A DNA stretch of 14,578 nt. Origin: Candidatus Zixiibacteriota bacterium (GTDB taxonomy: Bacteria > SM23-81). A program made the position numbers and the translations under genes. The stretch covers positions 1 to 14,578 of the forward strand of contig DAOVRJ010000034.1 in NCBI GenBank assembly GCA_030628225.1, in the 5' to 3' direction. Position 1 is the first letter of the stretch; every line of letters starts with the position of its first letter. Under the pieces are notes generated by a model that worked only from the letters and a program-made list of their open reading frames with translations, was not told the DNA's origin and did no database searches. Positions 6,786 through 14,578 of the stretch are shown piece after piece.

Positions 6786-7187
6786 ATGCTGAAAATCCAC
6801 CATCTGGGCCTGTGGGTGAAGGATCTGACCCGTTCCGACCAATTCTATCATCAAGTTATGGGATTTGATAAGCAGTACGACTATCGGATCCCCTCCGAGA
6901 TCATGAGCCAGATCTTTGGCCGGGAGGTGGCCTGTCAGGTGGTGGTTTACCGCCGGGACGAGGTAGCTCTGGAGCTGTTCCAGCCCGACGGGAAAATGAC
7001 GGATCCCGACCAGACCTCTCTTTCCTCAGGCATCAATCACTTCAGCCTGAAGGTTCCAGACAAGCGGGTTTTCTGCCAAGAGGCCAAAGAAAAGGGAGCG
7101 CAGCTTATCGAGGTGCCCCGGGGAGATAGCTGTATCTACTTCATTCAGGACCCTGATGGCATCCTCATCGAGATAAAGGAGAAGTGA
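6786..7187 (+). CDS. VOC superfamily (glyoxalase / bleomycin-resistance fold) protein
   Basis: 133 residues, a typical length for a two-module VOC metalloenzyme. The frame is open from 6681, but ATG 6786 has AAGGAG (6774-6779) 6 bases upstream and starts directly with the family's first strand, 'MLKIHHLGLWVKDL'. The four metal ligands fall in their usual places: H6, E63 (VALELFQP), H85 (INHFSLKV) and E129 (ILIEIKEK). 'FYHQVMGF' and 'IQDPDGILIEI' are classic. It is therefore expected to bind a divalent metal and carry out a glyoxalase, epimerase, dioxygenase or resistance-type reaction in the cytoplasm; the substrate cannot be read from the sequence. The preceding lipoprotein ends 174 bases upstream and a promoter candidate lies in that gap, so it is probably its own transcription unit. 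Confidence 0.9.
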   Translation: MLKIHHLGLWVKDLTRSDQFYHQVMGFDKQYDYRIPSEIMSQIFGREVACQVVVYRRDEVALELFQPDGKMTDPDQTSLSSGINHFSLKVPDKRVFCQEAKEKGAQLIEVPRGDSCIYFIQDPDGILIEIKEK

Positions 7188-7371
7188 GGGAACTCGCCTT
7201 TTGTGCCGGAAAACGGGGTTAATTCCAGCTGATAGAAATTCCCCTTAACCATCAGCCAGACTGATTGGTGACAAACACTCGCAAACAAGAAAACTGCTGC
7301 TTTTGAGATAGTATTTTTCCTCATGGCGCCTATAAGGTCATATTTAACTCGTACAATATGGTGTTTACCGA

Positions 7372-7423
7372 ACTGTACGGTGATTTATCGGCCGAAAACC
7401 GATGTGACCGCCATCTGTACAGT
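7372..7423. repeat. Nested inverted repeat upstream of the PAS/GAF gene
   Basis: ACTGTAC (7372-7378) and GTACAGT (7417-7423) are perfect outer arms. Inside lie CGGT (7378-7381) with ACCG (7407-7410), and ATCGG (7387-7391) with CCGAT (7399-7403). The three nested pairs could form a branched hairpin, or the outer arms could be an operator for a dimeric regulator. The element is about 100 bases before the start codon. Confidence 0.4.
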
Positions 7424-7476
7424 GCGAGTCATCGAATTTTTCTTGATCAGACATGCCCTTTTCGGGATTTTCAGAA

Positions 7477-7482
7477 TATAAT
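7477..7482 (+). promoter_or_regulatory. Consensus -10 box (TATAAT) for the PAS/GAF gene
   Basis: A perfect TATAAT lies 40 bases before ATG 7523. The position 17 bases upstream reads TGCCCT, not a recognisable -35, and there is no extended -10 TG. An activator-dependent promoter is possible, or a chance match. Confidence 0.35.
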
Positions 7483-7522
7483 CGCCAGGTAAAAGTGCTG
7501 CCCATTTGGGGAGGCGAACAAG

Positions 7523-10500
7523 ATGAAAGATGAAAAAAAGACCAAGAAGCAACTCATCAAGGAATTGATGGGGTTGCGCAAAGAGCTTTCCAAGCTGCTA
7601 AAGCCGGAAACCGGCCACAAACGAACCAAGCAGGCGCCCGGGGAAAGCGAGCAAGGCTTCAGAGCTCTGGCAGAAAATGCCAACGACGGCATCCTGATAT
7701 CCACGGACACAGGCCTCTATGTTTACGCGAACAGGCGGGCCGCCGAGATAACCGGCTATACCATCCCGGAACTGCTCAAGATGAGCATAAAGGATCTGAC
7801 GCATCCGGCTGAAACCAAAAAGGTGACGGAAAGACACAGAAAAAGACTCAAGGACAAGCCCACTCCCCGGCAGTATGAGACCGTCATCGTCCGAAAAGAC
7901 GGCACAAGCGTGTCCATAGAGATAACCACAGCCAAGACTACCTGGCAGGGGCAACCCGCCGGTTTGGCCATCTTCCGCGACAGCACCGAGCGCAAGCAGG
8001 CCGAGGAGAAACAACGGGAAACCGAAGAAAAGTACCGTGTGCTGTTTGAGACGGCTAAAGACGCCGTATTCCTGTTTGATGAGGCGGGGAGGTTCGTGGA
8101 TGTCAATCGGGCGGCCTGCGAATCGCTCGGCTATAGCAAAGAGGAATTGTTAAAACTGAGCAACAAGGAGATTGACGCCGATCACAGGGGATACGAAGCG
8201 TTCATAAAAGTTCGGGAAGGACAATTGAAGGGAATGACGTTCGAAGTAAACCAGCGGAGGAAAGACGGAACGCTCGTACCCGTGGAGATCACTGGAAGTT
8301 TCTTCACCAGTGGCGATCAATTACTCTCTCTGGCGATTGCTCGCGACATCACCGAGCGCAAGCGAGCCGAGGAGGAGTTGAAAAAACACCGGGATCGGCT
8401 TGAGGAGCTGGTAGAAGAACGCACAACTGAACTCAAAAAGACAAACGAGCAACTGAAACGTGAAATAGAAGAGCACAAATGGGCTGAGGAAGGGTTGCGG
8501 GAGAGTGAAGAAAGGTTTCGTAATCTAACGGAACACATTCCAGGAATATCTATACAAGGATATAAAATTGACGGAACGGTCATTTATTGGAACAAAGCAA
8601 GCGAGGAAGTTTACGGTTACACGGCCCACGAAGCGCTGGGGAAAAATCTTGGTGATCTGATCATTCCACCGGACTTAATGCCACTTTTCAAAGAATCTCT
8701 TAAGTTGGGAAGAATGGTGAAGAAATCCGGAGAGTTTCTTCAATCTGGTGAATTGATGTTACTGCATAAAAAAGGCCATCTAGTCCCTGTATTCTCAATA
8801 CATACGGCTGTCTATATTGAGGGTAAAGAGCCTATACTCTTTTGTATTGATGTTGATTTGTCAGAGCGAAAAAGAGCAGAGGAAGAACTGAAAAACTCGC
8901 AGGAGCGTCTGCAGATAATGTTCGAATACGCACCGGAAGCTTACTTTTTGATCGACGAAGAGGGAGTTTTTGTTGATTGCAACCGGGCCACAGAAGACAT
9001 CAGCGGTTATACAAAGCAAGAATTGATCGGAAAGAACTTCTTGGAATTGAATCTCATCCCGCCAGAGGAGCAGTCCAAAGCAACTACCCTGCTGGCCGAA
9101 AGCGTTATAAGGCAACCCGTGGGCCCGATCGAATTTACCGCCAATCGAAAAGATGGCAGCCAGGTCGCCCTGGAGATCAGCGCATTTCCAGTGGAGATCA
9201 AGGGTCAAACCCTGGCCTTGACCATCGCCCGCGACATCACCGATCACAAGCTGGCCGAGGAGGAAATAAGGGTCAGCGAAGAGCGTTTTCGCAACACCTT
9301 CGAGCAGGCTGCCGTGGGAATCACGCATGAGACGCCGGATGGGAAATTTCTGAGGATCAACCGGCGGTTCAGCGAGATCGTCGGATACACGCGGGAGGAA
9401 CTGCGCGCGCTCACGTTCCGGGACATCACTCATCCCGACGACCTTGATACTGATCTCGAGTATATGCGTAAGATTCTGGCCGGTGAAATTTCAACATACT
9501 CGATGGAGAAACGCTACATCCATAAGGACGGTTTTACCATATGGGTAAACATGACCGTGTCTTTGGTGCGCGATCCGGCGGGCGAACCGAGCTACTTCAT
9601 CTCCGTTGTGGAAGACATCTCCGAGCGCAAAGCGGTGGAAGAAGAGCTGATCCGCTCGGAGGACAGGCTGAAGATACTCTTCGAATACGCGCCGGAAGGG
9701 TATTATCTGACCGATCTAGAGGGCAACTTCGTTGATGGCAACAGAGCCGCAGAACAGATCAGCGGTTATTCTAAGCAAGAGCTGATCGGAAAAAGCGCTT
9801 TGAAATCGAAACTCATCCCGGCAGAGGAAATTCCGAAAGTGGCTGCCCTGATGGCCAAGAATGCTCAGGGGCAGCCCACCGGCCCGACAGAGATCATCAT
9901 AAATCGGAGAGATGGCAGTCCGGTTAAATTGGAGATCAGCTCATTTCCAGTGGAGATCGAAGGTCAAACTCTGGTTTTAAACGTCGCCCACGACATCACC
10001 GAGCGCAAACGGGCAGAGACGGTTCAACGGGTGTTGTATCAAATTTCCAACGCAGTGCACACAACCGAGGACCTCCCGGAGCTGTTTGGAGTAATTCGTC
10101 AGGAGCTGAGCGCCATTCTGGACACCGAGAATTTCTATATCGCCCTCTATAATAAAGAAAACGACACCATCTCTCTCCCCTACTTTGAAGATGAAAAGGA
10201 CCGGTTCGAGACCTTCCCCGCCGGGAAGACGCTCACCGCATACGTTATCAAGAACGACAGACCACTTCTGGCCACCTGGGAACAGACCGAGGAGCTGATC
10301 CGGTCCGGCCAGGTGGATACCTTCGGAACACCCTCAAAGGTGTGGCTGGGAGTTCCTCTGAAAGCAAGGGGCGAGATAATCGGCGTCCTGGCGCTTCAGA
10401 GCTACAAGGATGAGGCTGCCTTTGATGAAAAGGATCTGGATATCCTGAAATTCGTGTCCAGCCAGATCGGGCTGTCCATCGAGCGCAAGCGGACTCAGGA

Positions 10501-13500
10501 GACGCTGCTGGAAAGCGAGGAGACGGCACGGGCACTGCTGAACGCACCCTTGGATTCGTCAATACTGATGGATACCAAGGGAATCATCCTGGCCATGAAC
10601 GAAATCGCGGCCAGAAGATTCGGTAAACCTCTGGACGAGTTAATCGGAGCATGCGGTTATGACATCGGCATCGCTCCCCCCGATGTGGTCAAATTTAGAA
10701 GAGCACAAATTGGCAAGGTCATTCGCACTGGTAAACCCGTTCGCTTCGAGGATGAGCGTGAGGGAATCATTTTTGACACCGGCATCTACCCCGTCTTCGA
10801 CGCGCGAGGAAAGGTTGCACGCTTAGCAATCTTTGGCCGCGACATCACCGAACGCAAGCGGCAGGAATTGCAATCCAAAATGAGGGCACAGCTTTTAGAT
10901 AAGTTGCGGGGCGTCAAAAGTATAGACGCCTGTCTGCAATTAGGCTGCCAGGCAATCCGCGATGCCGGACTGTTTGAGCGAGCGGTATTGACCCTGAACG
11001 ATGAAAAATTCGTCATCACACATCTCGGCCAGGTGGGTTTGGACCCGAAAATCGTCAAACAGGCCCGCAACGCGTCTCCGCCTGATGATGATCTAAGGAA
11101 AAGGATGATGCAGAAAGAGTTCCAGATAAGCCACTCTTTCTTTATTCCCCAAGAAGCCACGGTGGATTTCGCAAGAACAAGCCGATATGTACCTCAGCAA
11201 AAAGGGCAGAGCACAACAAACAATTCTTGGAAACCTGGCGATGAGCTGTTCGTGCCCATCATCGGCAAAGAGGGCTCGACAGAGGGATATCTTTCTGCCG
11301 ACACCCCAATGAACGGAAAGCGGCCGGACCGGGAAAGCATCCTTTTTCTGGAAGACATCGTCGACATCGTCGCCCGGCAAACACATGAAATTCAGAACAT
11401 GATGAACTTGCAGAAGAGCGAGGAGAAGTTCCGAACCCTGTCAGAGGAGATCGCTGATGGCGTTGCTGTTACTGTTGATGGCAAATACTACTGGGTAAAC
11501 CAGGCCTTTTCGGAGATATTCGGATACACGAAGGAGGAGCTGATCGGCAGGGGAGTGGATTTCCTGATAGTGCCCGAAGAAATCCCCTCGTTGACCCAGC
11601 GGATGAAAAATCGTCTGGCCGGAAAGCAAGTCCTCTCCCGCTACGAAAGCGTAGCCAAACGGAAGAACGGCAAAAGGATCGACATCGCGGTTTCGGCAAA
11701 GAAAATAATTTTCGAGGACAAACAGGCCATTCAATTGGTGATCAGGGACATCACCGAGCGAAAACAGGCGGAGCAGACTAACCGCCGTCTCGCCGAAATT
11801 GTTCGCAATGCCAGCGATGGCGTGGTTCTCACCGACCCGCTGGGCCGGACGCTTTACGTCAACCCTGCTTTTGAAAAGATGAACGGCCATGTGCAGAGCG
11901 AGCTGCTGGATCAGGACCCGGTGGATCTGATCGTCACGGATGATAAAACCGCCATCGCCAATGAGATACGCACTGCGGTCAGAACAAAGGACGAGTGGGC
12001 AGGAGACTTGCTTTGCCGTCGCAAGAGTGGTGAAATCTATCCTATTGAAAGCCGGGTCTTTGCTATCCGAAACGCAAAGGGCGATCTCGTGGAGATAGCG
12101 GCCATCCAACAGGACATCTCCGATCGCAAGCAAGCGGAGCAGGCGCTGCGTAAGAGCGAGGAGAAACACCGCACGCTCATTGAGACTTTAACCGATATCG
12201 TCTTTACTTTGGATAAGGAGGGAAAGTTCACATATCTTAGCCCAAGAATTGAGGAGGTTACTGGCTTCCCTGGCCAGGATTTTATCGGACATCCTTTCAC
12301 TGAAATCATTGCCCCGGAATACATAGATTCAACGGTTGACCGCTTCAGACGGGGGCTTGCTGGCGAAAAGATCCCACTTTACGAGATCGAGCTTTTGCGT
12401 AAAGATGGCAAAAAGGTCCCCATAGAATTAAATGTGAGCTCACTTTTGGATGCTGAGGGCCAGGTCATCGGCAGGATCGGTACCGCCCGCGACATCACCG
12501 AGCGCAAACAGGCGCAGGAAACCTTGCGGTTGTTCTCCAGGGCCGTTGACAGTTCAGTTGATGGCATAGCCATGGGCAACTTAGAGAACAGGATCGCCTA
12601 TGCGAACGATGCATTTGTCAGAATGTTTGGCTATTCCAGGGAAGAGCTGATGGGCAAGAAGATTCACTCCCTCTACTCCAAGGATCAGATGCTAAAGCTG
12701 AAGGATGCCCTTAAAACGACGTTGGAAGGTGGCTGGACAGGAGAACTGGTTGCCAGAAGAAAGAACGGTGAATTCTTTCCAATTCTGATCTCCTCTTCAA
12801 GAGTGTTGGATGATGAGGGAAAAACTGTTGCCCAGATGGCCAGTCACCTGGATATCACCGAGCGCAAACAGGCGGAAGAGACCCTGCGGGAGTCGGAGGA
12901 GAAGTTCCGGGATATCGCCGAAAACGTCTCCGATATGATATTCAGAACGGATACCAATGGCCGCGTTACCTACATGTCCCCCGCTGTCGAAGATATAGCC
13001 GGATACCGGCCCGAGGAATGTGTCGGCAAGCTCTTCCACGTCTTCGTGAAAAAGAGAGATATTCCCCGAGCTATTGTCAGCTTCTCCGGAACGTTAAAGG
13101 GCAAGAAAGTCCGGGCTCTGCAATTGGACATGCTCAGAAAAGACAAAACTGTATTTCCGGCTGAGTTGTCGGAGACGCCCATTACCAAAAACGGAAAAAT
13201 AATCGGAACTCAGGGAATCATCGGAGACATCAGCGGCCGTGTACGGTCGACTGCGCAATTGGAGAAATCCGAAGAGAAATACAGAAAAATAGTAGAGCTG
13301 GCCCCCGATGGCATCATCACCCTGGACCGGGAAGGGGTGGTGAAATCCTGCAATACCGCTTTTCTGAAGCGGTTCGGCATCTCCGAAGACGACATTCTCG
13401 ACTTGCACTTCTTCAAAAGCCCACGTGTGCCGGAAAAGGATCGTGCAAGATATCACAAGATGTTCAATTCCATCATGAGCGGCAAAGCTCCGAAACCATT

Positions 13501-14578
13501 TGAGATCGAATGGAAGGATAAGAATGGAAACACCCGTTTCGTGGAAATTCACGTGAATCTGATTAAAAAAGGCCGCACGAAAACTGGCCTTCAGGCCATC
13601 GTCAGAGACATCACCGAGCGCAAGCGAGCGGAGGCAGTTCAACGAACGCTGCATCGAATTGCCGACGCGGTCCACACCACCGAGGACCTGCCCGGACTGT
13701 ATAAGGTGATTCACGGTGAGCTCGGCCTTATTTTGAAGATCAAGAATCTGGCCATCGCCCTATACGACAGAGAAAGAGACATGCTCTTAGTTGAGTACCA
13801 CGTGGATAAGAAGGACCGGTTCGAAGGGGTTGTTCCTGCCGGAAAAACGCTCACGGCTTATGTCATCAAAAATGACAAACCCCTTCTTGTGACGCACAGG
13901 AAAATTAAACAGATGGTCCGGGCCGGCCAGGTAAAACCCATTGGAGCGCCCACAAAGATCTGGTTGGGGGTTCCTCTGAAAGCAAGGAACAAAACAATCG
14001 GTGCTCTCGTGATTAACGATTACACTGATGAGAACGCCTATGATGAAAAAGACCTGGCGCTCTTGCAACTTGTGTCCGGTCAGATAGCACTTACCATCGA
14101 GCGCAAGCGAGCGGAGGAGGAGCTGAGGGAGAGTGAGGAAAAGTTCAGGGCCATAAGCTCTTCGGCCCAGGATGCCGTTGCTATGATGGACAACGAAGGA
14201 AATGTTACCTTCTGGAACGAGGCGGCAGAGAAAATGTTCGGCTATTCGCAACAGGAGATACTGGGCAAGGAGCTGCATATCATTCTGGCACCACAGCGCT
14301 ATCACGAAGCATATAAAAGGGGATTCAAACAATTCAGGAGGACAGGACGAGGATCTGCAGTTGGAAGGACACTCGAATTTACGACCATCAAAAAAGACGG
14401 GACCGAGTTTCCCGTGGAGCTGTCCATGTCGGCGGTGAAGGTGAAGGGCAAATGGAATGCCATCGGCATCATCCGCGACATCACCGAGCGCAAGAGAGCC
14501 GAGGAGGCTCTGCACAGAGAAGAGCTGCAATATCGCACCACCATCGATTCTATGGGCGAGGCGATACACGTAGTAGAC
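7523..14578 (+). CDS. Giant multi-PAS/GAF sensor protein (3' end outside window)
   Basis: Open for 2352 codons with no stop at the window edge. The start is ATG 7523, with GGGGAGG 8 bases upstream. A basic, coiled-coil-like N-terminus (1-45) is followed by PAS1 46-160, PAS2 171-286, coiled coil 287-331, PAS3 332-456, PAS4 463-582, PAS5 589-709, PAS6 716-833, GAF1 834-995, PAS7 996-1116, a GAF-like domain 1117-1298, PAS8 1299-1418, PAS9 1419-1542, PAS10 1543-1668, PAS11 1669-1788, PAS12 1789-1913, PAS13 1914-2038, GAF3 2039-2201, PAS14 2202-2330 and the start of PAS15. Most PAS units show N-x-A, a G-Y/F-x-x-x-E-L stretch, a K-D/N-G turn and a D-I-T/S-E-R-K end. No transmembrane segment or LOV-type cysteine motif was seen, so it should be cytoplasmic. 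Such proteins usually end in a histidine kinase, GGDEF or similar output, not visible here. Ligands cannot be assigned. Confidence 0.93.
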   Translation, partial: MKDEKKTKKQLIKELMGLRKELSKLLKPETGHKRTKQAPGESEQGFRALAENANDGILISTDTGLYVYANRRAAEITGYTIPELLKMSIKDLTHPAETKKVTERHRKRLKDKPTPRQYETVIVRKDGTSVSIEITTAKTTWQGQPAGLAIFRDSTERKQAEEKQRETEEKYRVLFETAKDAVFLFDEAGRFVDVNRAACESLGYSKEELLKLSNKEIDADHRGYEAFIKVREGQLKGMTFEVNQRRKDGTLVPVEITGSFFTSGDQLLSLAIARDITERKRAEEELKKHRDRLEELVEERTTELKKTNEQLKREIEEHKWAEEGLRESEERFRNLTEHIPGISIQGYKIDGTVIYWNKASEEVYGYTAHEALGKNLGDLIIPPDLMPLFKESLKLGRMVKKSGEFLQSGELMLLHKKGHLVPVFSIHTAVYIEGKEPILFCIDVDLSERKRAEEELKNSQERLQIMFEYAPEAYFLIDEEGVFVDCNRATEDISGYTKQELIGKNFLELNLIPPEEQSKATTLLAESVIRQPVGPIEFTANRKDGSQVALEISAFPVEIKGQTLALTIARDITDHKLAEEEIRVSEERFRNTFEQAAVGITHETPDGKFLRINRRFSEIVGYTREELRALTFRDITHPDDLDTDLEYMRKILAGEISTYSMEKRYIHKDGFTIWVNMTVSLVRDPAGEPSYFISVVEDISERKAVEEELIRSEDRLKILFEYAPEGYYLTDLEGNFVDGNRAAEQISGYSKQELIGKSALKSKLIPAEEIPKVAALMAKNAQGQPTGPTEIIINRRDGSPVKLEISSFPVEIEGQTLVLNVAHDITERKRAETVQRVLYQISNAVHTTEDLPELFGVIRQELSAILDTENFYIALYNKENDTISLPYFEDEKDRFETFPAGKTLTAYVIKNDRPLLATWEQTEELIRSGQVDTFGTPSKVWLGVPLKARGEIIGVLALQSYKDEAAFDEKDLDILKFVSSQIGLSIERKRTQETLLESEETARALLNAPLDSSILMDTKGIILAMNEIAARRFGKPLDELIGACGYDIGIAPPDVVKFRRAQIGKVIRTGKPVRFEDEREGIIFDTGIYPVFDARGKVARLAIFGRDITERKRQELQSKMRAQLLDKLRGVKSIDACLQLGCQAIRDAGLFERAVLTLNDEKFVITHLGQVGLDPKIVKQARNASPPDDDLRKRMMQKEFQISHSFFIPQEATVDFARTSRYVPQQKGQSTTNNSWKPGDELFVPIIGKEGSTEGYLSADTPMNGKRPDRESILFLEDIVDIVARQTHEIQNMMNLQKSEEKFRTLSEEIADGVAVTVDGKYYWVNQAFSEIFGYTKEELIGRGVDFLIVPEEIPSLTQRMKNRLAGKQVLSRYESVAKRKNGKRIDIAVSAKKIIFEDKQAIQLVIRDITERKQAEQTNRRLAEIVRNASDGVVLTDPLGRTLYVNPAFEKMNGHVQSELLDQDPVDLIVTDDKTAIANEIRTAVRTKDEWAGDLLCRRKSGEIYPIESRVFAIRNAKGDLVEIAAIQQDISDRKQAEQALRKSEEKHRTLIETLTDIVFTLDKEGKFTYLSPRIEEVTGFPGQDFIGHPFTEIIAPEYIDSTVDRFRRGLAGEKIPLYEIELLRKDGKKVPIELNVSSLLDAEGQVIGRIGTARDITERKQAQETLRLFSRAVDSSVDGIAMGNLENRIAYANDAFVRMFGYSREELMGKKIHSLYSKDQMLKLKDALKTTLEGGWTGELVARRKNGEFFPILISSSRVLDDEGKTVAQMASHLDITERKQAEETLRESEEKFRDIAENVSDMIFRTDTNGRVTYMSPAVEDIAGYRPEECVGKLFHVFVKKRDIPRAIVSFSGTLKGKKVRALQLDMLRKDKTVFPAELSETPITKNGKIIGTQGIIGDISGRVRSTAQLEKSEEKYRKIVELAPDGIITLDREGVVKSCNTAFLKRFGISEDDILDLHFFKSPRVPEKDRARYHKMFNSIMSGKAPKPFEIEWKDKNGNTRFVEIHVNLIKKGRTKTGLQAIVRDITERKRAEAVQRTLHRIADAVHTTEDLPGLYKVIHGELGLILKIKNLAIALYDRERDMLLVEYHVDKKDRFEGVVPAGKTLTAYVIKNDKPLLVTHRKIKQMVRAGQVKPIGAPTKIWLGVPLKARNKTIGALVINDYTDENAYDEKDLALLQLVSGQIALTIERKRAEEELRESEEKFRAISSSAQDAVAMMDNEGNVTFWNEAAEKMFGYSQQEILGKELHIILAPQRYHEAYKRGFKQFRRTGRGSAVGRTLEFTTIKKDGTEFPVELSMSAVKVKGKWNAIGIIRDITERKRAEEALHREELQYRTTIDSMGEAIHVVD
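8909..10021 (+). repeat. Duplicated PAS units (PAS4 and PAS6) flanking PAS5
   Basis: PAS4 (8909-9268) and PAS6 (9668-10021) are about 60% identical by hand alignment, far closer to each other than to the PAS units around them. Shared stretches include F-E-Y-A-P-E, 'KQELIGK', 'FPVEI.GQTL' and N-R-x-D-G-S. PAS5 between them is of a different type (H-P-D-D, E-x-R-Y-x-x-K-D-G). This suggests duplication of a PAS unit, or of a two-PAS block, inside the gene. Confidence 0.75.
10022..10507 (+). repeat. GAF domain 1, paralogous to the GAF domain at 13637-14125
   Basis: Begins 'VQRVLYQISNAVHTTEDLP' and contains 'PAGKTLTAYVIKND', 'WLGVPLKAR' and 'SIERKR'. The domain at 13637-14125 has the same landmarks in the same order, with over half the residues identical by eye. 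Both follow a PAS unit ending D-I-T-E-R-K-R-A-E, so a PAS-GAF block was probably duplicated. GAF domains bind small ligands or cofactors; none can be assigned. Confidence 0.75.
10871..11416 (+). other. Divergent GAF-like domain
   Basis: Residues about 1117-1298 lie between PAS7 and PAS8 and have no PAS landmarks. They contain R-A-V-L-T-L, an 'ISHSFFIP' motif, 'WKPGDELFVPI', 'GYLSADTP.NGKRPD' and a final helix 'LEDIVDIVARQTHEI'. This combination resembles a GAF-like class found in multi-PAS kinases, in which a 'SYFIP' motif precedes 'GD.L.VP' and 'GY.S.D.P'. It differs clearly from GAF1 and GAF3. The family is assigned from memory of its motifs, not from a profile search. Confidence 0.5.
13637..14125 (+). 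repeat. GAF domain 3, paralogous to GAF domain 1
   Basis: Begins 'VQRTLHRIADAVHTTEDLP' and repeats 'PAGKTLTAYVIKND' and 'WLGVPLKAR' exactly as in GAF1 (10022-10507). The DNA also keeps identical stretches, such as GTTCCTCTGAAAGCAAGG, in both copies. It separates PAS13 from PAS14. Confidence 0.75.

Larger units (their letters stand above)
7188..7522. other. Intergenic region upstream of the giant PAS/GAF gene
   Basis: 335 bases with no credible gene. They hold GGTTAA/TTAACC arms (7217-7222 and 7245-7250) without a T-run, a nested inverted repeat at 7372-7423, and a TATAAT box at 7477-7482 without a convincing -35. The region is visibly more A/T-rich than the coding sequence around it, as expected for a promoter region. 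Confidence 0.6.

Noticed and set aside
7303-7336. TTGAGA ... TATAAG as a promoter for the PAS/GAF gene
   Set aside because: The spacing between the boxes is 22 bases, outside the 16-19 range for sigma-70-type promoters.
11441-12169. Antisense open frame of 242 codons over PAS8-PAS9
   Set aside because: Reverse shadow of the PAS array. The recurring 'LR..GD' and 'RSVMSR' strings in all antisense frames of this region are reverse readings of the repeated D-I-T-E-R-K linkers.
13787-14569. Antisense open frame of 260 codons over GAF3-PAS15
   Set aside because: Long only because the sense strand encodes a continuous GAF/PAS frame; no start signal and no recognisable domain.

Overview
The window reads as a bacterial chromosome fragment of moderately high GC from an uncultured lineage, probably of the Fibrobacteres-Chlorobi-Bacteroidetes superphylum or a neighbouring candidate phylum. 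The basis is two secreted proteins that end in the 'NYPNPFN ... GxYxVxWDGRD ... ASGVYFCxL' type of C-terminal domain (type IX secretion sorting / FlgD-like Ig fold), beside a classical lipobox lipoprotein. Together these imply an outer membrane. The phylum is inferred; there is no rRNA or tRNA to settle it. Every supported gene is on the + strand.

Left part (1-3829). The window opens inside a secreted protein, of which a golvesin-type ligand-binding domain, a fibronectin-III-like domain and a sorting domain are visible. Next comes a complete secreted N-acetylmuramoyl-L-alanine amidase (Amidase_3) with Ig-like, carbohydrate-binding-like and sorting domains. A small universal stress protein (UspA family) follows closely.

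Middle (3830-7187). A 487-base non-coding gap holds an unusual structured block: several perfect hairpins, a long imperfect inverted repeat and a 9-bp tandem repeat that runs up to the ribosome binding site of the next gene. That gene encodes a lipoprotein with two Amidase_3 folds. The first has every catalytic residue; the second has lost all three zinc ligands and the catalytic glutamate, so it looks like a pseudo-amidase. A VOC/glyoxalase-fold enzyme follows behind its own plausible promoter.

Right part (7188-14578). A 335-base gap with a nested inverted repeat and a -10-like box precedes one uninterrupted reading frame of 2352 codons that leaves the window without a stop. It is a giant soluble sensor made of 14 complete PAS domains, a truncated 15th, and three GAF or GAF-like domains, joined by repeated D-I-T/S-E-R-K linkers. 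No membrane segment or output domain is visible. A histidine kinase or GGDEF domain is expected downstream but cannot be seen.

The most distinctive things here are the giant PAS/GAF array with traces of internal duplication, the active-plus-dead tandem amidase lipoprotein, and the repeat-rich gap at 3.83-4.31 kb. No CRISPR array, transposase, RNA gene or phage gene was seen.
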